Source: Phalacrocorax aristotelis (Eukaryota; Chordata; Aves; Suliformes; Phalacrocoracidae). Taken from it: a DNA stretch of 64,000 nucleotides. The notes beneath the pieces were generated by a model that saw only the letters and a program-made list of their open reading frames with translations, was not told where the DNA came from and did not search any database. This document shows positions 26,801 through 41,800 of the stretch, piece by piece (positions within the stretch are counted from its first letter, which is position 1; each line of letters opens with the position of its first letter). The stretch lies in contig NC_134277.1 in assembly GCF_949628215.1 (NCBI RefSeq), positions 28,781,058 to 28,845,057 of the forward strand, read 5' to 3'. Position numbers and translations under genes: made by a program.

Positions 26801-29800
26801 GTCTGGAACCCAAGGAACAGTAAATGGGTTCACTGGGAGGTTCGCTCCGACAGCACATTTCTGATCCGGCCTAAAACACCCATGCAGATCACCCCAGAAG
26901 CCCCTGTGTTTGAATGTGGCTGCCTGAACTAGACTGGCTGCACATGCTGAGTTCTTGCTCCTTAGGCTGTATCATACCCAGCTGCCACAACCACAGGAGG
27001 CCTTGTTCTATTAACCTGAAAACACAGCCTCCTTTGTATCCATATTTTTCAACAGTTTGGTTCTTAGAATCAAGCTACCTAATTCTGACAATTTTTGTGA
27101 CAATAGAGATGGCTTGATGGAAATGAGGAAGATGCTTTTAATTTACATGACAACCCTGATCTGACCTGAAATTGTCAGAAAACACATGAGAATAGTGATA
27201 ACAACTTATCAGTTTGCTTTTGGCTAATCATTTGCTGACTTCTTTATAGATAATTAGTTAGGATAAGAGTTTCTATCACTAGATATTCCATTACACTATT
27301 TCCTGTTGTAATTAAATACTATTAAGTTATAAGAGCCTCACCTCTCGGTCACAGCTATTTCACTTTTGCTCAGTCAAATTCAGGTTGAAGTAATGGGCTT
27401 ACTGCCAAATTTGTTATTAATTGGTAATGTTCAACTAATACAACACAGGTCACTTGTGTATAATGTGTATATTTGTGATACTTTTCAGAAACACAACCAC
27501 AATCATTGATTTTAAAAATTCCAGTTGTGAGAAATTTCACTGCAATTATTGTAGTGGTTTCCTTTCACTTAAAATATTTTATTTCCATTTTTTATTTAAC
27601 TCAGATTTCTTTATATTAAACCCCTATATTCCCACTGAAATTCTGAGTTATATTTCTGGGGTTTGTAATTTTTCAACCATGGCATCACAGTGGGAGATCA
27701 TCTTATTTGATCACCTGACATGACCTTCCAATTTCTTTTTTTTGGGAAACACTACTTTCCAGAATTACGCATTTAGGAAGCGATAGGGAATTCCAGACAT
27801 AATGATGCCCCAAGATATTCTTTAGTCATAAGTTACATTTTTATCAATATCTGCCTTAATAATTTAATACAAGATTCTAGGGTTTTAATGAAATGTTTTT
27901 CTGTCGTACTGTCATGGTTTTAGCTGGGATTGAGTTAATTTTCTTCACTGCAGCTGGCGTAGTGCTGTGCTTTGGACTTAGTACGAAAACAATGTTGATG
28001 ATAACGATGTTTTAGTTGTTGCTGGGTAGTGCTTATACTAGTGAAGGATTTTTCTAGCTTCCCATGCTCTGCCGGGTGCACAAGCAGCCAGAAGGGGGCA
28101 CAGCTAAGAAAGAGGATTGAAACTGGCCAAAGGGATATTCCATATCATGTAACGTCATGCCCAGGATGTTAACTGGGAGGCGGCAATTGCAGCTTGGGGA
28201 CGGGCAGCATCTGTCAGTGGGTGGTGAGCGGTTGTACCGTTTGTGTTTCTGTTTTTTTCCCTTTTTTCCCTTTTCCTTTTTATTATATTATTTTTATTTT
28301 TATTATAATCATTATTATTTAATTCTAATTATTAAACTGTTCTTATCTCAACCCACAAGTTTTTTTTTTTACTTTTGCTCTTCCAGTTCTCTCCCCCATC
28401 CCACAGGGGTGGGGGGAGTAAGCGAGCGGCTGCGTGGTGTTTAGTTGCTGACTGGGGCTGAACCACGAGAAGTACCAAGAAAAATGTCTTATAAGACTCT
28501 ATGACATCAAGTCTCTTATCTCTATTTGGAAAGATATAATCTCATCTAAAAAAATCTAATTGGTTTAGCCATATATATGAATAACATAATTGAAATTACT
28601 TTTAGTTCTTCAGTAGTTTGTGTCATGGGCCAGACCTTGTATTACTTTATGTGAAATCTTTTAGATTGATAAGTAGTAATTCAGAATAGGAGGACAAAGC
28701 CAGGTTTCCTAGACCCCGCTGTCAGGCCATTCTATGCTCATTCTAAGGTCAGGTCATTCTAAGGATGAATGTCCTTCAGTTTCTCCCTTATTGTGGGTAT
28801 GTTTTTAAGAGGTTATTGTTGTTTATTTTGAATGGGAATTCTCATGTCTGGGAACTGAAGTTGAAAGTTCCTTCTGTTTGGGAAAAAACTTGTTTGGGCA
28901 ATGTTTATTTTGCTTTCTCCTGCAACAGGCTGCCTGTTTCCTATTTCACATATGTAACAAGGAAATCATTAATAAAACTACCCAGCTGGATATTTTAATT
29001 TCTTGTGTGATTTTAGTCTTAAGTCTCTTTTTTCCAACTTTTTATAACATAATTACAATGCAACTTTTTAGGTGAATTACATACTGCTTAAAATTTTATA
29101 ACACTTTAGCTATTCTGTGTTTTATGAAAAAAACTTGGAAGTGTTTCAGTTTTGTATTTATAATCCCTTTATCAGTTTTGGTTTGGGGTTTTTTTTTGCT
29201 GCCAAGTTTTGCCTCTAAACTAGTATTAATTTTCGATGAAAGTTTACAGTCTTCTCTTAGGAACTTAAAAAATATCTCACTAGCCCCAGGTAACCACCAT
29301 TCCCCTGACTCCTTTGGGGCCTCGTCCCTTGCACTTCTGTAGGAGAAAGGAAGTGCATAATTATTAGGCAATACTCTGCCTGTGTTGGATTCTGACTTCC
29401 ACATGAAACTCCAGCATCTAGAAACATCCTGGGTCTTTGGATATATGGAAAACCTGCAGATTTGCATCAAATCTGGGGATAAAGCAAGAACTGATTTGTA
29501 CCTGTCATGGCAGAAAAGTCTATTGCAAGCTTTTCTTCTAACTGAAATAGGAAGTGGGAGATGAGATCACAGCATTTTGTCATATATATGCCATTCTAAC
29601 CTAATGCATTTTTCAAAAGATGTTTGTCTACCTTGTCTGCTGGTCAGATGCATGTACTACCATTGTAAAAGTACCTTTGGTCCAGCATCTCCCACGCCTT
29701 TTGGGCCTGCTGGTCCTGGGGGGCCTGCTGGTCCTGGAGGTCCCTGGTACAGCAGAGGAATAAAGCATGTCAGTAGTTGTCCTAAAGGAAGAGTACTGTG

Positions 29801-32800
29801 TTCTTCAACAAAGAAAAGAATTTCAGCAATAGTAACTAATCTCTTGGGTTTGCTGTATTTTGTCAAACTCTTCATATTTCCGATGTGTGCTGAGCAACAG
29901 TCATCCTCAGTCCCAGGTGAAAACCTGAAAAGACTACCAGAGTGGTGGAAAAAAAAGTCCAGCTCCTGACTTAAGAACACTGGAGCTGTTCTTAGCTCAG
30001 AGAAGCCAGTGAGAAAGCAGACATTGTTCCATGATCATATACTGTGGACATTACATATCTGGGATACTAGAGCTAACCCATCTAAATTTGGGGGTTGGGT
30101 AACCCCAATATACTTTGGTGTATTGGTGTTTGATGGTCTGTTCTTCTGAACTCCCCACTCAAACTGTCACAGCCCCTTGAGCTGCCATTCATATAGTTGG
30201 AGGCATCCCCAGCTTTCCTTTCAGCATTCATTCATAGGGCAGATGTCTTTGTCCCATCGTGCTACAGAGACATAGCTACATAAATCTTGTCCATGTCTGC
30301 CAGTGGTTTATGAAGTTGGTCTTCCCAGATCATGTGGCATGGAAAGGTGGCCTGAGAAGGGGAGACATGCATGCTACAGCAGAACAGAACCTTCACACAT
30401 TTCAAGGGCATGTACTCATGTGGCAGGGAGAAACACAGCCAGCTTTTACTGAAGCCTGAGATTGAGTTGCAGAGCACCATTACTCTTATGGCAGTTGCAG
30501 ACGGGAATCCTAGAACAGACATGATTTCAGGACTACTACTGCAGAGCAAAGCCTTTTCTTTTTCCTGTTGTGTAGTCACAAATAGATATGCAGGAAGTGC
30601 ATACACGTAAGTTTGTCATCCTGTGACTGGGCAGACTACAACCGGCATTTGTACAGCTTTATTACTGTATCTACCAGTACTTCACAGAGTTTAAACAGAT
30701 ATCTTAACTTGTGAAGCTAAAAGCTCCAGTTCCTATGAGGCATTCTAAGGTTTGTCATCTGTTTGCATCACTGCCTTCTTCATGATTGCCTTTGCATTTG
30801 CTTTTCATTTTTATTTGGGATGACAGTAGGCTTTCTTTAATTTGTTTGCATTTCCTCTATTTAATGGGTCTGGGTCGGTTACTGGCACTCCTTGACCCTC
30901 CAAGGAGTCTTGCGCTGGTCTAGTGTCCCTATGTGCTGTGAAATGTGTCAGGTACATAGCATTATACCAGGAATTCTGAGTGAATGCCCTCTGAACTAAT
31001 TCTGATCCCAAAGGATCTTCCCAGGATCAGCTTGAATGCTAGGAAATTGGAGCTCAGCTGTGACTTATTTGGAAGCACTCAGGTCCCACCTCAGTGTATT
31101 TGGGAGTGCCTTTGTGGTTTTAGTTTGAAATAAAGGTGGATTACAGACATAAAGGAAATAGTGGTAATGGAAGTTTGACATGGTGGTTGAAGGATGGCAA
31201 GGGTATTTTCACCTTCTAGTGAAAGCTTGGTCAAACATGTCTGCGTGGCTTTGGATGACTGAAATTTAGGATGATATGCCCTTGTAATGGAATGTGCCAG
31301 CTGGAATACTTAGGCATTAACCCCCTCTGGAGCTAACCATCAGAGAAACGAGGTGGGGGAAAATCTGCAGAAAAAAGGATTTATCCCCCCGGTATGAAAA
31401 ACAGCTGAAAAACCAAGGAATTGAAGGCTGCAGTATTTGGCCAAGCAAATGTTATTAGATATCCTGAACAAAGAATAGCAAAGAAAAGGGAGGGAGGGAA
31501 GAAGGCAAGGAAAAGAATTCAAAGCAGTGATTGTATTAAACACGTATGAGCAGCCACGAAGATTTTTATGGAATTACAGGGTATCCCTTTCATGATGCTG
31601 AAATGAGAACAGTTTATACCTGGTTCTGACTGCCCGTAGAACTGGCACTGTATCTAGGACAGGAAAGGACTTTAAAATACATTTATATATTTAATGTATA
31701 TACTTAAAATATATTTTATAAACTACATATTATATTATTGTATATACTATATAATTATATTCTAGAAAATCATTAATTATTTGTATTTAAATATTTATAT
31801 ATTTAATATATTTAAATTAGCTAAAGGATGAAAGAGAACATTAATCGCACTTAGTTAAGTAGCTAAATATTGAGTTATTGCACAGTAATTTTTTTTTTCC
31901 TTTGGAGAACACAAAATACAGAATTAAAATCATACTTACAGCTTCACCTTTGTGGCCATCGCCTTTTGCTCCACGGGGTCCAGGTAGTCCAGGTAGTCCC
32001 CGGTTACCCTAAATACAAAATCGTAAGTTAGGCATCATGCCAGTAACCTGATAACCATAATGTAACAAATATTAACAAATATGTAAGGAAAATATTTAAT
32101 ACCCCTTTGGAAATACAGAATAGCAGTTATGAGCTCTTGCAAATTGTTCCCAAAGCTCAGAAATTTTTGTGCTTTTTTGTTGTTGCTTCTAATGAAACTA
32201 ACATTTCAGACGGATAAGAGTTCTCATTAGGAAATTATTAATTTCTAGATTTGTAGTTGCAGAGAGAAGTCTTCAAAACATTGACTTTAGCCAATAGAGA
32301 GTTAAATTTATGTTTTAAATTTATGTTTTAAAAGTTAAACTTTTATGACTTTGGGAGTAAGTCCTGACATTTGAACAATGAATTTAAACAATACTGAAAC
32401 ATAATATGTCAGGCTTAAGTTATCATATGTTGCACATTTTGTGCTTCCAGGTAATCACATTGGTTCTCTCATACAGTAAAGCAAAACTGCATTCTGCAAG
32501 GGAAAGAAGTAAAAGAAAGAAATACAACTGGTTATAAGAAATACATAATTTCTCTTAGTGTAGCCTGAAATGTTCTGTATTAGGATAGTCACCCCTTCTG
32601 TTGACTCTTCCACTGACTCCCACTAAAGATTTCTGCATTTGCAAAACCTCAATGCTTCCTTTCATGACCAGAAGAGAAGCAAAGAGCAATCTTTTCCTCT
32701 TCCCTCATTGCAGTGATTGCTTTCCTAACATTGAATAAGAAAATTAACTGAGCTTGCAATAGACTGTTATTCACAGAACCAAGAAATAAAATATACTGCT

Positions 32801-35800
32801 TTGAGATATCCCTCAAGATACGCTGGCAGTCTGTACTGTAGCTGTTCACATGACAGCACCGCCAACCAGAAATTCTTACTGATACTTGCAGGTCATACAT
32901 CCACCCCACTCCTAAGCATGGTATGTATATGGCCACACAGGGAGAAGTGTACACCCTTCACTCAGTCCCACAAAACCAATAAATGTAAATGGAGTCTCCT
33001 GTAGAGTGTTGGAGGGTCAGTTGTCAATATACATACAGATAACATGTCCTGAAGAATAATTACATACAGTAGCAAGTATTTCCCTGTCTATTCCAGTAAA
33101 AATAAATAGGTAGAAAAAAGAAACTACAAATGACTGAAAACTGCTGTTTCACCAGTGCATTGTTTCTGGCAATTTCTGCAATAACATAATGTTTCAAGAA
33201 ACCACAAATGGAGTCCTGATAGCAGCTCAGATCTCAGCAGCTGGTCTGTCCAAACACAGTGTCTGTGGCTGGAGAACCACCCAACTCATATTCTAGTTAC
33301 ATATCCAACTAAAACAGACTTCTGGTCCAAAGTTCCTGTCCCATAAATGTCTCTACCAGAGACACAAGCAATCAGATCTTTTTAACCAATTTAGCCCTGT
33401 CAAGGACAAATGAAAGAGCTGCTTTGGCTCTCCTAAAGATATACATGAAAGGTTTAAGTTATGAGATAAGTGAATGAAGAAAGACAAGGTAGACTCAATG
33501 TTCTGGTTAAGATGAAACCCTGAAACAACTTCAAGGTGGAATTTGGGATGGGGATGCAAGCATGCCTTATGCTTAAAGAAAACTGTGCATCATAGAACAC
33601 TCCTGTATGAATTTCTTCTATTCTCCAGGCCAAAGGGATAGTTTCACTGCAAGACTTAAACACAACCTGATCATCAGACTCAAACTGCATCAGCCCAGGA
33701 GAACCTTTCTTCAGGTTTCCTAATTTTCAAATGATGGAATTCTGATCCAGTTCTGTGAAAATCTAACCAACAAGTGCGCTTCAGGTTCATGAATAGCTTT
33801 ATAATGAAAAGCCAATTTTACCTCTTCCTCATTCTTAATATCCATAGTTCTTAAATTGTGGATCAAATGAGAAATGTTTTAGAAATATTTAGTAACAAGA
33901 AAGGTTATCAATTTTTTAACAAGAAAGGTTACACTTTTTTAACAAGAAAGGAAATCATGGATCATGAGTTCATCTCTACTTTTACTTCTAATTCCTCTAC
34001 AGTAAAAAACAGCCAAACAGGTGTTTTCATCTAATCTTAGCAGACCATCGTAAATACCAAACACATTTTAACATGTTCTTCTCTGTAAAAATTGGGACTT
34101 TGTCAAGTGGCTGGTTTTGCCATTAGTAACACAGCTATAAATCTACTTAAGTCAAATCTACAGCCAAATCTGCTACAAGAAACAGTTCTCTAGTCCAGAT
34201 TATTCAGTTTTAATTTTTTTTAATAGCTGCATCCAAAATAAACAGGAGATGGCCCAGGAGCAATTCTGTGATTGCTGCTTCCCACAGTTTTGTGGGGTCT
34301 GGAAAAGTCAATCACAGTGACTCTAAGTCAGGGCACTGGCAACAAGGCAAGTGCCACTGAAGTCACAGATGGCATGCTGAATTAATTCATCTACTTTTCC
34401 AACCTTTCCAGGGCAGGTTTTAAAGTGATTTTCTGAAGCAGTAATATAGAGATAGCTGCTTCTACACTCTTTCAAATAAGGAAAAAACAAAACCACCAGA
34501 AAATAAGCATAAATCTTGTGACCATGGTCATTGTTAAGAAGAAAAACAACTGCCATCACCAAAGCCTAAATGATTAACTATAGGACTGGACAATAAGTCA
34601 TGTTAATCAATTATTTTTATAAGAAAAACAGAGTGAAGTAGCATTCTAGACAAAGTAAAGAAATTTAGAGTTTTTGAAAATTCAAAAATACAAGCTACCA
34701 CATGCATGTGGATCAATGTGCTCTCCAGCATCCTCTCGTAGGTGTACTTGTAGAAATCTCTCAAGCCAGGAGTAAAGCATTATTGGTATTCCTAATATGT
34801 TATCACACAAAAGTTACTGCATTAAGTTGCTTTATTTTGAACGACATTGTTTTAGGTACACATAAGCTAACTGGTCTCTGAATTTGGGTCTATCAACTAT
34901 ACTCCCAAGAAGTGAAACAGTGGAATTGAGTGGAACATTTTATGTGCAGATATAGTAAATGCAATTAAAAAAAAAAAAAGAGGTTTACTAAGAAGGTTCC
35001 TGATTTCAGCCTGGAAAGGAGATGACACGAATGGTACCTTTCCTAAACACTGAAGGAAGTCTTCTGGAACTATTCCCTTATCATAAGTGGCAGAAGGCTT
35101 ATAGAAAGTTTCAACCCAGATCATGACTGACAGAAGTATAATATGATGTCATAAAATGCATTAGAGGGGAGGAAGTGAAAACTACCAAGTAAAAGGAGAT
35201 ATATCCAGTTTTTGCAGTAGAGGACATGGAATCTGTTCTAGGGACTGCGCTTTTCAGTTTGTTCTTAAATAGTGTAGAAAGGTGAGTGGTGCTGTTTTCT
35301 AATGATGCCATATTATTCAGGTTAGTTAAATGAAAGGGAATTCCAAGGAGTTGGGAAAAACCCCTACTAAAGTGTTTGACTAATTTGGTGATAAAATATC
35401 AGACAAAATTTCATGCTGATAACTGTAATGCATCATGCAAGGAGAAATAGCCGTCATAACTTTATGTACCTAACAGTCATCCTGAACTACTATTACCACT
35501 TAAGAAACAGGAGACATAGAACCATTCTTTGAAAAAGTCACTTCGCTGTTCAGCAGTGGTAAAATCCCATTAATTTGCAAATTAATCTATATCATTTTTC
35601 TCTAACTTAATTCACACTGGCAAGACTACAGTCCTTGGTCTTACCTTATTCTTTGAGCAGCCTTATGTCAACTCATGTGTACTCCTTCTTTGTGTTGAAG
35701 TTAAAAATGTAAAGGATATTATCAAGTAAATCCTATTCTGTAACTTATATGCAAATAAGTACTTCCAAAAGATCTATTTTTAAAAGTCTTTATTTTGGGT

Positions 35801-38800
35801 CTTACATTTTAGAATGTGCAAGGTTGGTAATACTGAAACACCACTGTTAAAATAACTAATACCTCTCAATTTATACTCAGTAAAGAGCATATTGACCTTA
35901 TAGAGGTATAAAAGACCACATGAGATAATGAAAGGTGGAGATAAACTTGAAGAGCTACCTTCCTAATGAAGACTTCCTGAGGGAAGTTTGCAGGGTGAGG
36001 TACACTGGACTAGTTATTTAATCTATTTTGTGTTTCTTCTTTGAAAAGATAGTAAGATTATTTTAAAAAACACACTTAACCTGGAATGATGGAAAAATTG
36101 AAGAATAGGCCAGTTACTTTCCTGAAAAAGTTGTTCAAGTCGTTTTTACATTTTCACAACAGTTTTGCATATGTCTCATTTTTATTTATTTTCCATCTTT
36201 TGCCTAAAAACTCCTACCGTTGGTCCCATTATTGAATTTCCAGGAAGTCCATCATCTCCCGGTGGCCCCTTGGGTCCTGGATCCCCCTATCCAGAAAGAA
36301 AAAAATCCAAACATATATTAATTATTTTAATTTTTAATTTCCAAAGTTTTACAGAAAAGAACGAGTATTCAGTTCCTTCTGACAGTGACAATTATTGAGC
36401 TAGGTAATACGAAATCAGTATTTCTAGAGGAAGCTTTTACTACCTTGATCCTGAACTCTTTTATACTTTTGCGTCTCCACAACTGTGTTGAAGACTTTGT
36501 TGTGCCTTGGTGAATAACTTGATGGCTTTAGTTTTCAACTGAAGGTTGAATATCATAACTCAGTTTCAGTGGCCAGATTCACCTCTGGCTTCTGCCTGCT
36601 TTTGCCCACACAGGTAAGGCTGCATTACCTTGCTTCTGCCAGAGCACATAGAGAATGCCAAAAAAATTTGAAGACAAGTGCTGACAGAGTATGTTTGGAA
36701 AGGCTACGGATGCAATGGCACAACACTTCAAAACTGCAAGCTCCACAGTCTGAAGACCCAGGAAGAAACTTGAGTTTCTCCTCAAATATTACCCAGTCCA
36801 ACTCTTTGGTAAACTTAGCTCTGTCGGTGGCTTTCCTGGAAAGCAATCAGGCTTAGAATTCAAGTTTGTCATGTTATCCCTTCACAGAAGAAAACTTGAC
36901 TCCTTCTAGTGTTTAATCTATGCCAACAGATGTTTTATTTTATGTTAAGGATCTTAAACAGAAAATTTTAATTTTCAGTTCAACTTTTGCAATTTTTACA
37001 TTAGTGATAAGGACAGGCAGTATTTCTGGAAACATTCACTCGGGAATGAAGATCAAATGTTCTATCAAAACCACTGAGCAGCTGTGACCATGAGAAAGGA
37101 ATATGAGAAAAACAAGCTATCTAATGTTACTGTCTCCATATTAGTAAAAGCATAATGGTTATCAAGGGAAATAAAACTAGTCCCCAAACGTGGGTGTAGC
37201 TTAAAATAAATAAATTTCCAGTGGACACAACCATGGCTGTCTAGGAGTTAAGACCTCCAGCAATCAGCCACTGCTACATCAAATACTTAAGAGATGTAGT
37301 GAACAGACCTCAGACCGTGATAACTCCCAGCTTTGAAAAACATACAGATTCCCTGCATTAGATATTTTTGATGTCTGGCTTTGCTACTGCAGATACCAGG
37401 ATGTTCCAAGAACACAATTACTAGTAATCACTGTACTTTTAACAATGGAGAGAGAAAATGGACTTGTGCAGCCTGTTACATTCTTGAGCAATTGTCAGAA
37501 ACATAGCAGATATTTGTTTAAACAAAGACATTGTTATGGAGTTTAAAAGTTTTTTATATTTTCTGACAATCAAGTTGCATTTTATAATAATGAAAAATAC
37601 TTGTTTTCTTGCATCAGCCACTGCACATAAAAAGCCCTGATCTAAAATTTAGTAAAGGGTTTGGAAAAACTGCTACAGACTCCACTGGATTTTTGATCAT
37701 GGCCAGGCTGCTATGAAAGTGATATAGACTGTACTGAACAGAATAAAATCAGAATGAGAAAGGCAATAAAGTCTACAAAGTTCTTATTTTTCAGCATGAA
37801 TTTTATCAAAAAGTAATCTTGACTCACTTACTGGTATATTAAAAAATGTCACAGTAACCAGGAAATTGTGAAGAAGGGAGATCAGTATAGTGAAACCTGT
37901 CTTCATAGAAGTTGTGCCTTATAGCATGCCACTTAGATTTTCCTGACATAAAGTTTGGCACGTTATTATGGTTTTAAACCACTATAAGAAATATGAGCAC
38001 CCCTCTACCCCCTCCTTCCTTTCTTTCTTTGTGGTCGCATTTTTACTTCAGGTGTACCCTGAGCTTCTTCCATTCCCTTCTTCCTTCCTCCTCCATGCAC
38101 AAACAACTCCAAGCCTCATCCTAGCCCTCTGTGATGTCCCATTGCCAGGCTGACGAGTACATTGTACGTACAATACCTGCATGCGCTTGTGTGTGGGGGC
38201 ACACATATTTTTAAGGAAGAAGAAAAACAGGGATGAAATTACTTCAGAATGATAGGATGTACATTAGTGATTTCTCTACCCTAAAAACTATCACCAAAGC
38301 TGAAAAGCATCATTTAAAGTCGAAGAAAACTGACATATTATAAAAAGAGCAACTATTTTATTTTTAAAATAAAAATGGGGTAGTAATGAATTTTCAAATT
38401 TTTTTAAAAACCTTTGATGTTAGCTTTACTGTTGCCGAATCTGCTGGTTTTACTCAGTGGGACAAGTCCCACTCGTTTCAGGTACGTTTTCCCTGAGAAT
38501 GAGCAAATGGGGTGGATGTAGATCTAGCTATCTTGTATATAACATTTCATTTAGAGTACTATCTACAGGCCAGCTGTTCACTTGGAAGTGACATACAAAT
38601 ATTCATCTCCAAAAAATCATCTAGTTCAGCATATAACCCCCTAGAACTTCACATAGACACATTTCTGCAGGGATTTACTGCCACGTTCAGGAAACCTTTA
38701 GTCTAAGAAACAAAATGCATCGTAAATTTGAAAAAAAAAAAATTACTCCAAAGTGATTAATTTCACAGGAGGGGGCAAAGAACAACAGAAATGTAATAAA

Positions 38801-41800
38801 GATTTTTTTTTTTAATAAATGGCTTCAGGAGGCAATAACACGCACTAAGTTCAGCATCCCATTAAAGGGCCCCCAACACTCTGTTAATTTTCAGTACTTT
38901 TCAGTCCTTATTTCTAAAATTCAGTCATATTTGTTACTACAATAAGAAATTTTAACTTCTTTAACTTTTATTCTTTTAATTTTGACAGAAGTGTGCAGTA
39001 GACATTTTCCAATCTCTGGTCCCCAGCAAACACATATCAGATAGTCACCTTCGGTCCAGCAGGTCCCTGAATAGATGATCCAGCGACACCAGGTGGTCCT
39101 CTCTCTCCTGGTTCACCCTGTTAGAAAATGGTATCACAGTAGCAAAAAGTTTTTTCAATACTATATTGTAAAAGTATCTACAATATAGATCTATCTACAA
39201 TATAGACAATATTTGGGAAAAATCATAAATCAACTTATTGTTCTTGTGAAACCTGGTCCCAGTTTCATGTTTTAAATAACTACTGGTTGAACCGTGTATT
39301 CAATTTTTCAACTTTAATTTTTTGTGTCCAGCTTACAAAGCCAACGGAATAACCAGAACACTTGTATTATTTCAATTTCCATATCATTCAGAGTGACACT
39401 TAAAAATATTGTAATAGAGAGTTAATGTTTCAAAGTAATAATTTGTGAAATGCTTATGGTTAGTATCATTTGGACAACTTTAATTTAGCTTCTCAGTACT
39501 CACACATAACTATAAGGTCTGTAATTATATGTTTACCTATTCTTTTTCTCCTTGGGACTTTTGTGTCATTCAGGACCGAGGATGGAAATATTTCTGCTTT
39601 TCCTTTGTTCTTTTAAGTCTCCGAGCATCAGATGCTTGAGAAATTTCTACATTACATAAATTCCATAGATCCTTTTATAAAACACAAAGTGAAGGGTTAC
39701 CCTGGAGCAACAAGCTTACTTTTGGTCCAGCTGGGCCTTGTACTCCTTTATGACCGGTCAGTCCTTGGGATCCTTTTTCTCCGGGGTCACCCTGACAAAA
39801 CCAAACCTTTATTTTCAATCACAGCAAAGATTCATTCACCACTGGGAGATACACAAATAACCAAACCCATGACAATTATGATGCCCATAATTAGAAGGGT
39901 ATTTAGAAGCTCCACTCCAACAGAAGTCCCATTCAGTTCTGGAATCTGACCCAAATGTCCTAAATTTAACCAGGTGGGAGATAAAAGCTCTGACTACTAA
40001 TGCATCTTTCCAGCCTTCTAATTTAATATTTGGATGTCTAACTAGTCACCTAATTTCTCTTTGCTCCTTCTCTCTCCCTATCAGCATACTGAGATAATTT
40101 ACTTCCTCCTAACTTTAATGAAAATGCTGTACTGAATTTTTAGGAAATCTCTACTGCCCAATTAACTTTAGGGTCTATGTTTATATTCTGACTTTGCTGC
40201 ACTTGTTCAGGCTAAGGAACACATCGCTCTCTCTTAAATCCTTTTAAATCATCAGTTAAAATACAGTTTCTACTTAAGATATAATGAATGAAAAAAACAG
40301 GCCAGAATCTGAACCCTTATAAAATGGGTCATTCTAAAGTCTATAGTATTTCTCCAGTGTGCATGCCAAGCCATACCTTTTGGCCTACATCTCCTCTGCC
40401 AGGGGGTCCTTCTGGGCCTCTTGGACCTTGATCTCCCTTTTCCCCCTAACAAAGATTAAATGGTTAATTAATTTTCCTGTAGCTAATTTTATTGAATCAA
40501 CAGACTTATGAGAAACAATGCTTGCACAAACCCTTCTCCCAAAAATGTCAGTAAATATCTGGTTAAGTTTTTTTTGCTGCAAAACCCAAAGTATTCTGTC
40601 TTCTTAAAACCCTTCCACCCTCCTGCATTCATATTCCTTATTTTCACAGACATTTGTAATAGTGCCATTTGCAATTGCATCAACATTTTGTAGGAAGAAT
40701 TGCATGCATATCCTCATATGAGGAAGAGAAATGCTTGCAAAGTTATCCGAAAAGGTCTTGGTTGACCAATTCTGAGAAAAAGAACTTTCAGGAAGCAAAA
40801 ATTTTAGGCAACTCTGTAGCCAAAGGCCAATCCAGGCTGCAAATATTTGCCAGAAACATTGCTTCAAATAATTCACAAATAATCCACATAAAACATTCCA
40901 TTAAGGAACATTATCTACAAAGTACTTATGCATAATAGAAGCCAGATCAGTATATCAGGATGCCTGTAGGTAATTTAGAAAGTGAAAAATAGATTAAAAT
41001 GAAGTTTAAAAATCCATTTGTGATTTGAGCTGTTGATGGAAGTGGCATTACAGACCCTGCTGTTGATAGGCATCAGTCTGTATCTCACTTCTGTGAGACA
41101 GCTTCACACCTGCAAATAACTGCCGTAACATCACTGTACTACTCACTGCAGGCATCAAGCTGTTCTTTGCACTCTCCTGAATACCCAAAGTAGCTGCTTG
41201 GTACTATTATTTTAACTTATAAAAAATTATGACAGTTAAGATGACAGCACCAAGTTGATCATCAGAATAAAGGCAATATGCAAGAGAAAAAAGACCCCGG
41301 CGTTCCCAAATACAAAAGCAACCTGTAACTTTAACCCAACATTTACTCTTAATTCTGATGTTTCTCTTCTGATACATTGGGATCTTCATTTCTGAGCACT
41401 TACATAGTAGACAATTTTTTTTTTTTTTTTTAATAATTAGGTAGCATCAGGAATGCTACATATTTTTCTACAGCGGAAGGCTTACTGCCTCAGGCTGTAG
41501 CTTGTCAAAATGGTATTTGCACTGCCCTTGTAAATGAAAAATTGTGAAGCTGCATTGTTAATAGAATTACAGCCATTCAGATATTTTCTGATTAAAGACC
41601 TGCAGTCAAAAAATGCTGATTTGCTTACTCCGAAGCCTGTTCAGTTTATCGATTCTACATGCTGGCCAGCTGCTACCCTCATTTAAGAGCTGCACAGTAT
41701 CAGAGTTTGGAGGCACCCACCTGGATTCTTAGCAGCAATTCAACAATCAGCCAAAGCACTGAATTTTGCTCACTCAGCAACTCATTCTATTTGGAAAGAC

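Larger units (their letters stand above)
21822..29674 (-). other. COL28A1 intron, 7.9 kb
   Basis: This is the longest fully contained intron. It holds the second solo LTR (27,910-28,470), a pair of imperfect hairpins (26,720-26,818) and a small GC-richer patch near 22,660-22,800. No collagen-like exon was found on the minus strand. Confidence 0.75.

Noticed and set aside
29577..29969. Plus-strand open frame with a Gly/Pro-rich segment
   Set aside because: The Gly/Pro run is the complement of the minus-strand collagen exon at 29,675-29,743, which has splice sites and phase; the plus reading has neither.
36165..36398. Plus-strand open frame with [13 protein letters not shown]
   Set aside because: Antisense shadow of the collagen exon at 36,218-36,286.
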